A DNA stretch of 64,000 bases from Solanum dulcamara (taxonomy: Eukaryota > Streptophyta > Magnoliopsida > Solanales > Solanaceae): the NCBI RefSeq assembly GCF_947179165.1, contig NC_077238.1, positions 82,923,757-82,987,756 on the forward strand, written 5' to 3'. The translations under genes and the position numbers were made by a program. Shown here piece after piece: positions 34,447 to 46,722 of the stretch. The notes beneath the pieces were generated by a model. It ran no database searches. It had not been told where the DNA came from and saw only the letters and a program-made list of their open reading frames with translations. The stretch's first letter is position 1. The number at the start of each line of letters is the position of its first letter.

Positions 34447-37400
34447 GACACAATAGGAGTTAGATGATTTTGCCAATTTTTCGTGTGTGTTAGCCACGAA
34501 TTTTTTAGGTGCCATGGATCCGGGTCAAATTTTCTTGTATTCTTCCAGAGTATCATATGTAATGAGCTTGAGAATGAATCCAGCAGCCACGGCGGCGCTT
34601 TAGAGGGGCTTAGGAGCATTTTATTGGCGACTCAATAGTAATTAGGAAATTTTGCCAGTTTTCCGTGTGTGTTAGCCTCCGGATTTTTTAGATGTCGGAG
34701 GTTCGGATCGAACCTTCTTGGATTCTTCCATAGTAGTGTCCGTAACAACGTTGGAATCGACTCCAGTAGCCTCGGCGGCGCTTTAGAGGGGTTTTGGAGC
34801 ATTTTATTGGTGACGCAATAGAAATTAGTCAATTTTGCCAGTTTTTCGTGTGTGTTAACCCACAGATTTTTTATGTGCTGGGGGTACGGGTTGAATTTTT
34901 TTGGATTATTCTATAGAATCATTCTTCCATAGAAGCATCCGTAATGACTTTGGGATCGACTCCAGTAGCCTCGGCGGCACTTTAGAGGGGTTTAGGAGTA
35001 TTTTATTAGCGATGCAATAGGAATTGGTTAATTTAGCCAGTTTTTTGTGTGTGCTAGCCCACAGATTTTTTAGGTGCTGGGGGTACGGGTCGAATATTAT
35101 TGGATTCTTCCATTGTAGCATCCTTAACGACATGGAGAACGACTACAGTAGTCCCGGCAGTGCTTTAGAGGAGTTTAGGAGCAGTTTATAGGCGACGAAA
35201 TAGGAATTAGGCGATATTTCCAGTTTTTCGTGTATGTTAGCCCACAGATATTTTAGGTGTCGGGACTCCGGGTGGAATGTTCTTGGATTCCTCCATAGTA
35301 GCGCCCGTAACGACCTTGGGATCGAATCCAGTAGCTTCGGCGGCACTTTAGAGGGGTTTTTGAGTATTTTAATGGTGATGCAATAGAAATTAGTTAATTG
35401 TTCCTGTTTTTCGTGTGTGTTAGCCCATGTATTTTTTAGGTGATGGGGGTTCAGGTCGAATTTTCTCTGATTATTCTATATAAGCATCCATAACGACCTG
35501 GAGAACGACTCAAGTAGCCTCGACGGTGCTTTAGAGGGGTTTAGGAGTATTTAATTGGCGACGCAATAGGAATTAGGCAATTTTGTCAGTTTTTCGTATA
35601 CGTTAGCCTATGGATTTTTTAAGTGCCGGGGGTTCGGGTCGAATTTTCTTGGATTATTTTATAGAAGCATCCGTAACAACCTGGGGAACGACTTCAGTAG
35701 CCCGAATGGTGCTTTAAAGGGGTTTAGGAGTATTTTATTGGCGACACAATAGGAATTAGACAATTTTGCCAGTTTTTTGTGTTTGTTAGCCCATAGATTT
35801 TTTAGGTGCCGCGGGTCCAGGTCGAATTTTCTTGTATTATTCCATAGTATCGTATGTAACGACCTGGGGAATGACTCCAATAGCCATGGCGGCTCTTTAG
35901 AAGGGCTTACGAGCATTTTATTGGCGATGCAATAGTAATTAGGCAATTTTGCCAGTTTTTCGTGTGTGTTAGCCCATAGATTTTTTAGATGCCGGAGGTT
36001 CGGGTCGAACTTTGTTGTATTCTTCCATAGTAGCATCCGTAACGATCTTGGGATCGACTCCAATAGCCTCGGCGGCGCTTTAGAGGGGTTTTGGAGTATT
36101 TTATTGGTGACGCAATAGAAATTAGTTAATTGTTCCTGTTTTTCGTGTGTGTTAGCCCATGTATTTTTTAGGCGATGGGGGTTCAGGTCGAATTTTCTCT
36201 GATAATTCTATATAAGCATCCGTAACGACCTGGAGAATGACTCCAGTAGCCTCGGCGGTGCTTTAGAGGGGTTTAGGAGTATTTAATTGGCGATGCAATA
36301 GGAATTAGGCAATTTTGCCAGTTTTTCGTATATGTTAGCCCATGGAATTTTTAAGTGCCAGGGGTCCGGGTCAAATTTTCTTGGATTATTTTATAGAAGC
36401 ATCCGTAACGACCTGGGGAACGACTTCATTAGCCCCAACGGTGCTTTAAAGGAGTTTAGGAGTATTATATTGGCGACACAATAGGAATTAGACGATTTTG
36501 CCAATTTTGTGTGTGTGTTTGCCCACAGATTTTTTAGGTGCCGCGGGTTCGGGTCGAATTTTCTTGTATTCTTCCATAGTATCGTATGTAACGACCTGGG
36601 GAATGACTCCAGTAGCCACGGCGACGCTTTAGAGGGGTTTAAGAGCATTTTATTGGCGACGCAATAGTAATTAGGCAATTTTGCTAGTTTTTCGTGTGTA
36701 TTAGCTTACGAAATTTTTAGAGGCCGGAGGTTCGGGTCAAAGTTTCTTGGATTCTTCAATAGTAGTATCCGTAACAACCTTGGGATCGACTCTAGTAGCC
36801 TCGGCGGCGCTTCAGAGGATTTTGGGGCATTTTATTGGCGACGCAATAGAAATTAGTTTATTTTGCCAATTTTTCGTGTGTGTTAGCCCATGTATTTTTT
36901 AGGCGCCGACTGTCCGGGTCAAATTTTCTTGGATTATTCTATAGAAACGTTCGTAATGACCTGGGGAATGACTCCAATAGCTCCGGCGGCACTTTAGAGG
37001 GGTTTAGGAGTATTTTTTTACCGATGTAATAGGAATTAGGTAATTTAGCTACTTTTTCGTGTGTGTTAGCCCACAGATTTTTTAGGTGCCGGAGGTTCGG
37101 GCGAATTTTCTTGGATTCTTCTATAGTAGCGTCCGTAACGACCTAGAGAACGACTCCATTAGTGCCGAAGGTTCTTTAAAGGGGTTTAGGAGCATTTTAT
37201 TAGTGATGCAATAGGAATTAGACAATTTTGCCAGTTTTTCGTGAGTGTTAGCCTATGTATTTTTTAGGTGCCGAGGGCCGAGTCGACTTTTCTTGGATTC
37301 TTGCATAGTAGCATCCGTGACGACATGGGGAATGACTACAGTAGCCCTAGCGGTGCTTTAGAAGGGTTTAGGAGCATTTTTTAGCGATGAAATAGGAAAT

Positions 37401-39430
37401 AGGCGAATTTGCCAGTTTTTCGTGTGTGTTATCCAATGGACTTTTTTGGTGCCGGGGGGTATAGGTCGAATTTTCTTGGATTTTACCATAGTAGCGTCCG
37501 TAAAGACCTAGGTAATGACTCCAGTAGCCTCGACGGCGCATTAGAGAGGTGTAGGAGCATTTTATTGGTGACGCAACAGGAATTTGGCAATTTTGCTAGT
37601 TTTTCGTGTGTTAGCCCACAGATTTTTTAGGTGCCGCGGGTCTAGGTCAAATTTTCTTGTATTATTCCATAGTATCGTATGTAACGACTTGGGGAATGAC
37701 TCTAGTAGACACGACGATGCTTTAGAGGGGTTTAGAAGCATTTTATTGGCAACACAAGAGTAATTAGGCAATTTTGTCAGTTTTTCGTGTGTGTTAGCCC
37801 TCAGATTTTTTAGGTGCCAGAGGTTCGGGTCAAATTTTCTTGGATTCTTCTATAGTAGCGTCCGTAACGACCTATAGAACGACTCCAGTAGTTCTGAAGG
37901 TGCTTTAGAGGGGCTTAGGAGCATTTTATTGGCGACGCAATAGGAATTAGGAGATTTTGCCAGTTTTGTCACGAGTGTTCGCCTATGGATTTTTTAGGTG
38001 CCGAGGGCCGGGTCGACTTTTCTTAAATTTTTCAATAGTAGCGTCCGTAACGACATGGGGTATGACTACAACAGCCCTGGCGGTGCTTTAGAGGGTTTTA
38101 AGAGCATTTTTTTGGTGATGAAATAGGAATTAGGCGAATTTGCCAGTTTTTCGTGTGTGTTATCCCATGGAAATTTTTGGTGCCGAGGGGTATAGGTCGA
38201 ATTTTCTTGGATTCTTCCATAGTAGCGTCCGTAACGACCTAGGTAATGACTCCAGTAGACCTGGCGGTGCTTTAGAGGGGTTTAGGAGCATTTTTTTGGC
38301 GATGAAATAGGAATTAGGCGAATTTGCCAGTTTTTCGTGTGTGTTATCCCATAGATTTTTTTGGTACCGGGGGGGTATAGGTCGATTTTTCTTGGAATCT
38401 TCAATAGTAGCGTCCGTAACAACCTAGGGAATGACGCCAGTAGCCCCGACGGTGCATTAGAGGGGTGTAGGAGAATTTTATTGGCGACGCAATAGGAATT
38501 AGACAATTTTGTCAGTTTTTCGTGTGTTAGCCCACAGATTTTTTAAGTGTCAGAGGTCCAGGTCGAATTCTCTTTAATTACTCTATTGTAGCGTCCGTAA
38601 CGATCTTGGAATGACTCCAGTAGCCCCGGTGGCGCTTTAGAGGGGTTTAGGTGCATTTATTGGCGATGCAATAGGAATTAGACAATTTTGCCAGTTTTTC
38701 GTGTATGTTAGCCCACAGATTTTTTAGGTGCCGGGGGTCCGAGTTGAATATTGTTGGATTCTTCCATAGTAGCGTCCGTAATGACGTAGGAAATGATTCC
38801 ATTAGGCCCGACAACGATTTAGAGAGGTTTACGAGCATTTTATTGGCGACACAATAGTAGTTAGATGATTTTGCCAGTTTTTCGTGTGTGTTAGCCCATG
38901 AATTTTTTAGGTGCCATGGATCCGGGTCAAATTTTCTTGTATTCTTCCATAGTATCATATTTAATGACCCTGGGAATGAATCTAGTAGCCACGTCGGCGC
39001 TTTAGAGGGGCTTAGGAGCATTTTATTGGCGACTCAATAGTAATTAGGCAATTTTGCCAGTTTTTCGTGTGTGTTAGCCTCCGGATTTTTTAGATGCCTG
39101 AGGTTCGGGTCGAACTTACTTTGATTCTTCCATAATAGCATCCGTAACGACTTTAGGATCGACTACAGTAGCCTCAGCGGTGCTTTAGAGGGGTTTTGGA
39201 GCATTTTATTAGTGACGCAATAGAAATTAGTCGATTTTGCTAGATTTTCGTGTGTGTTAACCCACAGATATTTTAGGCACCAGGGGTCTGGGTCAAATTT
39301 TCTTGGATTATACTATAGTATCATTCGTAACGACATGGGGAACGACTCCAATAGCTCCGGCGGCACTTTAGAGGTGTTTAGGATTATTTTATTGGCGATG
39401 CAATAGGAATTGGGCAATTTAGTCAATTTT
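34447..39430. repeat. 5,857-bp tandem duplication, copy 2
   Basis: Matches copy 1 very closely from 34,447 to about 38,860 (against 28,590-33,000), then less closely to about 39,430 (against about 33,570), after which the partner sequences diverge. Short translated stretches of 66-75 residues at 28774/34632 and 29048/34906 are identical or one residue apart, which shows how recent the event is. A similar variant set recurs, more diverged, at about 57.2-60.9 kb. Confidence 0.85.
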
Positions 39431-42400
39431 TCGTGTGTTAGCCCATGGATTTTTTAGGTGCCGGGGGTTCAAATCGAATATTCTTGAATTCTTCCATAGG
39501 AGCATCAGTAATAACGTAGGAAATGACTCCCGTAGCCCCGACGACGCTTTACATGGGTTTAGGAGTATTTTATTGGCGATTTTGCCAAATTGTCGTTTGT
39601 GTTAGCCCACAGATTTTTTAGGTGTCGGGACTCCGAGTGGAATGTCCTTGGATTCTTCCATAGTAGCGCCCGTAACGACCTTGGGATCGACTCCAGTAGC
39701 TTTGGCGGCACTTTAGAGGGGTTTTGGAGTATTTTATTGGTGATGCAATAGAAATTAGTTGATTGTTCCTGTTTTTCATGTGTGTTAGCCCATGTATTTT
39801 TTAGGCGATGGGGGTTCGGGTCGAATTTTCTCTGATTATTCTATTAAAGCATCTGTAACGACCTGGAGAACTACTCCAGTAGCCCCGACGGCGCTTTAGA
39901 GGGGTTTAGGAGCATTTAATTAGCGATGCAATAGGAATTAGGCAATTTTGCTAGTTTTTCGTGTATATTAGCTCACAGATTTTTAGGTGCCGGGGGTCCG
40001 GGTCGAATATTCTTGGATTTTTCCTTAGTATCATATTTAATGACCTAGGGAATGAATGCAGTAGCCACGACGGTGCTTTAGAGGGGCTTAGGAGTATTTT
40101 ATTGGCGACTCAATAGTAATTAGGCAATTTAGCTAGTTTTTTTTGTGTGTTAGCCTATTGATTTTTTAGGTGCCGTGGTTCTGGGTCGAATTTTCTTGTA
40201 TTATTCCATAGTATCGTACGTAAAGACCTTAGGAATGACTCCAGTAGCCACGGCGGCAGTTTAGAGGGGTTTAAGAGCATTTTATTGGCGACGCAATAGT
40301 AATTAGGCGATTTTGCCAGTTTTTTGTGTGTGTTAGCACATTGTTTTTTTTAGATGTCGGAGGTTCGGGTCGAATTTTCTTGGATTCTTTCATAGGAGCA
40401 TCCGTAACTACCTTGGGATCGACTCCAGTAGCCTCGGCGGTGCTTTATAGGGTTTTAGAGCATTTTATTGGCGACGCAATAGAAATTTGTCGATTGTTCC
40501 TGTTTTTCGTGTGTTAGCCCATGTATTTTGTAGGCGCCAGGGGTCTGGGTTGAATTTTTTTTGATTATTCTATTGTAGCATCCGTAACGACTTGGGTAAC
40601 GACTACAGTAGCCGCAGTGGCGCTTTAGAGGGGTTTAAGAGTATTTTATTGGCAATACAATAGGAATTTGGCAATTTTGCCAATTTTTTGTGTATGTTAT
40701 CCCTTGGATTTTTAGGTGGCGGAGGTTCGGATCAATCCATAATGACCAAGGAAACGACTACAGTATCCCCGACGATACTTTAAAAGGGGTTTAGTAGCAT
40801 TCTATTGGTGACACAATAGGAATTAAGAGATTTTGCCAGATTTTCATGAGTGTTAGCCCACAGAATTTTTAGATGTCGGGACTCCGATCGAATTTTCTTG
40901 GATTCTTCTATAGTAGCATCCTTAAGAGACCTTGGGATTGACTTTAGTAGACTCGGCAGTGCTTTAGAGGGTTTAGGAGCAGTTTATTGACGACGCAATA
41001 GTAATTAGGCAATTTTGCCAGTTTTTCATGTGTGTCATCCACAAATTTTTTAGGTGTCGGGACTCCGGGTGGAATGTTCTTGGATTCTTCTATAGTAGCG
41101 TCCGTAACGACTTAGGAAACGTCTCCAGTAGCCCCTACTTCACTTTAGAGGGGTTTAAGAGTATTTTATTGGTGATGCAATAGGAATAAGACAATTTTGC
41201 TAGTTTTTCGTGTTTGTTAGCCCACAGATTTTTTAGTTGCCGGAGGTTCGGGTCAAATTTTCTTGGGTTCTTCAATAGTAGCGTCCGTAATGACCTATGG
41301 AATGACTCCAGTCGCCCCGGTGGCGGTTTTGAGGGGTTTAGGAGCATTCTATTGGTGACACAATAGGAATTACGAGATTTTGCCAGTTTTTCGTGATTGT
41401 TAGCCTACAAAATTTTTAGGTGTCGGGACTCTGGGACTAACTTTCCTGGATTCTTTCATAGTAGCATCTGTAACTACTTTGGGATCGACTCCAGTAGACT
41501 CGGCGGCGCTTTAGAGGGGTTTTGGATCATTTTATTGGCGACGCAATAGAAATTAATCGATTTATCCAGTTTTTCGTATGTGTTAGCCCAAGTATTTTTT
41601 AGGCGCGGGGGTCCGGGTCAAATTTTGTTGGTTTCTTCCATAGTAGCATCCGTAACGACCTATGGAATGATTCAAGTAGCATCAGCGGTGCTTTAGAGGG
41701 GTTGGGAACATTTTATTTGTGATGAAATAGGAATTAGGCGATTTTGCCAGTTTTTCGTATGTGTTAGCCCATGGATTTTTATGGTGCTAGAGGTCCGGGT
41801 TGAATTTTCTTGATTTCTTCCATTGTAGCATCCGTAATAACCTCGGTAATGACTCCAATAGCCCAAGCGCGCATTATAGGGGTTTAGGAGCATTTTATTT
41901 AAGACGCAATAGGATTTAGGCGATTTTGTCAGTTTTTCTTGTATGTTAGCCCATAGATTTTTTAGGTGCCGGGGGTACGAATTGAATTTTCTTGGCTTAT
42001 TCTATTATAATATTTGTAACGACCTAGGGAACGACTCTAGTAGCCCTGACGGCGCTTTAGAGGGTTTAGAGTATTATATTGGCGATGCAATAGGAATTAG
42101 ACAATTTTGCTAGTTTTTCGTGTGTGTTAGCCCACGTAATTTTTAGGTGCCGGAGGTTCGAGTCGAATATTCTTGGATTCTTCCATAGTAGCGTCCATAA
42201 CGACCTAGGGAACAACTCTAGTAGCTCTGGCGGTGTGTTAGAGGGATTTAGAAGCATTCTATTGATGACACAATAGGAATTTGGAAATTTTGCGAGTTTT
42301 TTGTGAGTGTTAGCCCACAGAATTTTTAGGTGTCAGGACTGCAGATAGAATTTTCTTGGATTCTTCCATAGTAGCATCCGTAACGACCTTGGGATCGACT

Positions 42401-45400
42401 CCAATAGCCTCGACGACGCTTTAGAAGGCTTTTGGAGCATTTTATTAGTGACACAATAGAAATTTGTTGATTGTTCCAATTTTTCGTGTGTGTTAGCCCA
42501 TGTATTTTTTAGGCGCCGGAGGTTCGAATTGAATTTTCTTGGATTATTTTATAGAAGTATTCGTAACGACCTGGGAACGACTCCAGTAGCCCCGACGGTG
42601 CTTTAGAGGGTTTTAAGATATTTTATTAGCGACACAATAAGAATTAGACGATTTTGCCAGTTTTTCATGTGTGTTAGCCCACAGAATTTTTAGGTGTCGC
42701 GGGTTCGGGTTTAATTTTCTTGTATTTTTCCTTAGTATCATATGTAACAATCTGGGAAATGACTTCAGTAGTCACGGCGGCACTTTAGAGGGGTTTAGGA
42801 GCATTTTATTGGCGATGAAATACTAATTACGCAATTTTGCCAGTTTTTTATGTGTGTTGGCCTACAGATTTTTTAGATGCCGGAGGTTCGGGTCAAACTT
42901 TCTTGTAGTCTTAAATAGTAGCATCCGTAATGACCTTGGGATCGACTCTAGTAGCCTCGGCGGCGCTTTAGAGGGTTTTGGAGCATTTTATTGGCGTCGC
43001 AATAGAAATTAGTCGATTTTGCTAGTTTTTCGTGTATGTTAGCTCCATAGATTTTTTAGGTGTCAGGACTCTGGGTGGAAGTTTCTTAGATTCTTTTATA
43101 TTAGCGTCCATAATGACTTTGGGATTGACTCCAGTAGCCTCAGCGGCACTTTAGAGTGGTTTTGGAGTATTTTATAGGCGACGCAATAAAAATTAGTTGA
43201 TTGTTCCAGTTTTTTATGTGTGTTAGCCCATATATTTTTTACCCGATGGGGGTCCAAGTTGAAATTTTCTGATTATTCTATAAAAGCATCCATAACGACC
43301 TGGGGAATGACTCCAGTATCCCCGGCGGCGCTTTAGAGGGGTTTAGAAGTATTTAATTGGCGACGTAATAGGAATTAGACAATTTTGCCAGATTTTCGTG
43401 TATGTTAGCCCATGAATTTTTTAGGTGCCGAGGGTATGGGTCGAATATTCTTGGATTCTTCAATAGTAGCGTCCATAATGACGTAGGAAACGACTCCAGT
43501 AGCCTCGGTGGCGCTTTAGAGGAATTTCAGAGCATTTTATTAGCGACACAATAGAAATTAGGCTATTTTGCCAGTTTTTCGTGTGTATTAGCCATGGAAT
43601 TTTTAGGTGCCAGGGGTCCGGGTTGAATTTTCTTTGATTCTTCCATTGTATTGACCGTAACGACCTGCAAACGACTCTAGTAGCCCCAGTGGCGCTTTAA
43701 AAGGGTTTAAGAGCATTTTATTGGCGACGCAAATGGAATTAGAAGATTTTGCCAATTTTTCGTATGTGTTAGCCCACCGATTTTTTGGGTGTCGGGGGTT
43801 TGAGTCAATTGTTTTTGGATTCTTCCATAGTAGCGTCTGTAAATACTTAGGAAACGACTCCAGTAGCCCCGGAGGCGCATTAGAGGGTTTAGGAGCATAT
43901 TATTGGCGACGCAACAGGAATTAGGCAATTTTTCCAGTTTTTGAGTGTGTTAGCCCACAAAATTTTTAGGTGCCGAGGGTCCGGGTCAAAATTTTTTGGA
44001 TCATTCGATAGTAGCATCCGTAACGACCTGGGGAACGACTCCAGTAGCTCCGGCGGCGCTTTAAAGGGTTTTAGGTGCATTTTATTGGGGACACATTAGA
44101 AATTAGGCGATTTTGCTAGTTTTTCATGTATGTTAGTCCACGGATTTTTTAGATGCCGGGGGTCCAGGTCAAATTTTCTTGCTTTTTTTCATAGTATCGT
44201 CCATAATGATCTGGGGAACGATTCCAGTAGCCTAGTGGTACTTTAGAGGGATTTAAGAGCATTTTATTGGCGACGCTACAGGAATTAGTCAATTTTGTCA
44301 ATTTTTCGTGTGTGTTAGCCCACAGATTTTTTAGGTGTCAGGTGTTCGGGTTGAATGTTTTTAGATTCTTCCATAGTAGGCTCCGTAATGACATAGAAAA
44401 CGACTCCAGTAGCCCCGGCGGCGCTTTAGAGGGGTTTAGGAGTATTTTATTGGTGATGCAACAGGAATTAGACAGTTTTTTTCTAGTTTTTCGAGTGTGT
44501 TAGCCCACGGATTTTTTAGGTGCCGCGAATCCAGGTCGAATTTTCTTGTATTCTTCCATAGTATCGTATATAATGACATGGGGAATGAATCCAGTAGCCA
44601 CGGTGGTGCTTTAGAGGAGTTTAAGAGCATTTTATTGGCGATACAATAGGAATTAGGCGATTTTGTCATTTTTTCGTGTGTGTTATCCCACGAATCTTTT
44701 ACGTGTCGGGACTCCAGGTGAAATTTTCTTGAATTCTTCCATAGTAGCGTCCGTAACGACCTTGGGATCGACTCCAGTAGCCTCGGTGACACTTTAGAGG
44801 GGTTTTGGAGTATTTTATTGGCGACGCAAAAGAAATTAGTTGATTGTTCCAGTTTTTCGTGTGTGTTAGCCCATCTAATTTTTAGGCAACAAGGGTCAGG
44901 GTCAAATTTTATCTGATTATTCTATAAAATAAATCATAACGACCTGGAGAATGACTTCAGTAGCCCGATGGCACTTTAGAGGGGTTTAAGAGTATTTTAT
45001 TGGCGACGCAATAGGAGTTAGGCGATTTTGTCAGTTTTTCGTGTATGTTAGCCCATAGAAATTTTTAGGTGCCGCGGGTCTGGTTTGAATTTTCTTGTAT
45101 TCTTCCATAGTATTGTATGTAACGACCTGGAGAATGACTCTAGTAGCCACGGTGGCGCTTTAGAGGGGTTTATGATCATTTTATTTGCGACGCAATAGGA
45201 ATTAGGCAATTTTACCATTTTTTGTGTATGTTAGTCTACGGATTTTTTTGGTGCCAAGGGTCCGGGTCAAGTTTTCTTGGATTATTCTATAGAAGCATCT
45301 GTAATGACTTGGGGAATAACTCCAATAGCCTCGGCGTCGCTTTAGAGGAGTTTAGGAGTATTTTTTTGGCGATGCAATAGGAATTAGGCAATTTTGCTAG

Positions 45401-46722
45401 TTTTAATGTGTGTTAACCCATAGATTTTTTATGTGCTGGGGGTTCAGGTCGAATTTTCTTAGATTCCTCCATAGTAGAATTCGTAACAACCTAGAGAACG
45501 ACTCCAGTATCCTCAGAGGTGCATTAGAGGGGTTTAGGAGCATTTTATTGGGACACAATAGGATTAGGCAATTTTGCCAGTTTTTCTTGTGTTAGCCCAC
45601 AATTTTTTAGGTGTCGGGGGTCCAGATCTAATTTTCTTGGATTATTCTATTGTAGCGTCCGCAAAGAAAAAAGGAACGACTCAAGTATCTCCGGCGGCGC
45701 TTTAGAGGGGTTTAACAGTATTTTATTAGCAATGCAATAGGAATTAAGTAATTTTGTCAATTTTTCGTGTGTGTTAGCCCACAGATTTCTTAGGTGCCAG
45801 AGGTTCGGGTCAAATTTTCTGGGATTCTTCCATAGTTGCATTCCTAACAACGTAAGGAATGACTCCAGTAGCCCCGGCGGTGCTTTAGAGGGATTTAGGA
45901 GTATTTTATTGTAGACACAATGGGAATTAGTCGATTTTGCCAATTTTTCATATGTTAGCCCATAGATTTTTTAGGTGCTAGAGGTTCGGGTCAAAGTTTC
46001 TTAGATTATTCCATAGTAGCATACGTAACAACTTAGGGAATGACTGCAGTAGCCTCGGCGGCACTTTAGAGGGGTTTGGTAGTATTTTATTGGCGACGCA
46101 ATAGAAATTAAGTGATTTTGCCAGTTTTTCGTGTGTGCTAAATCATAGATTTTTTAGGTGTTGGGGGTTCGGGTCGAATTTTCTTGGATTCTTCCATATA
46201 GCGTCCGTAATGACCTGGAGAATGACTCCAGTAGCCCCGGCGGCGCTTTAGAGGGGTTTAGGAACATTTTATTGGTGACGAAATAGAAATTTGATGATTT
46301 TGCCAGATTTTCGTGTGTGTTAGCCCAAAGATTTTTTAGGTGTCGGGGTCCAAGTCGAATTTTCTTAGATTCTTCAATAGTATCATACGTAACGACCTGG
46401 GAATGACTCTAGTAGGCTCGGCGGTGCTTTAGAGGGGTTTATGAGCATTTTATGTGCGACGCAATAGGAATTAGGCAATTTTACCACTTTTTCATGTGTC
46501 AGCCTACGAATATTTTTGGGTGTCGGGGGTCCAGGTCCAATGTTTTCAGATTCTTCCATATTAGCATCTGTAACAAACTAGGGAACGACTTCAGTATCCC
46601 CGGAGGCGCATTAGAGGGGTTTAGGAGCATTCTATTGGAGACGCAACAGAAATTAATCAATGTTGTCAGTTTTTCGTGTGTGTTAGCCCACAGATTTTTT
46701 AGATGCTGGGGTCCAGGTCAAT

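Larger units (their letters stand above)
20526..46722 (+). repeat. Satellite array, left part: head-to-tail monomers of about 182-183 bp
   Basis: About 26.2 kb of uninterrupted direct repeats, roughly 143 monomers by length. Example period: the GATTTTTTAGGTGCC-type landmark falls at 21904, 22087 and 22270, exactly 183 apart. Each unit has, in order, TTTTAGGTGCCGGGGGTCCG, TCTTGGATTCTTCCATAGTA, GCGTCCGTAACGACCT, CGACTCCAGTAGCC, TTTAGAGGGGTTTAGGAGCA, TTTTATTGGCGACGCAATAG and GCCAGTTTTTCGTGTGTGTT. Monomers diverge from one another clearly, but distant blocks can be nearly identical, so amplification was by multi-monomer segments. No protein or RNA gene is embedded. Solanaceae have several subtelomeric and centromeric satellites of this size; I cannot name the family. 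Confidence 0.95.
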
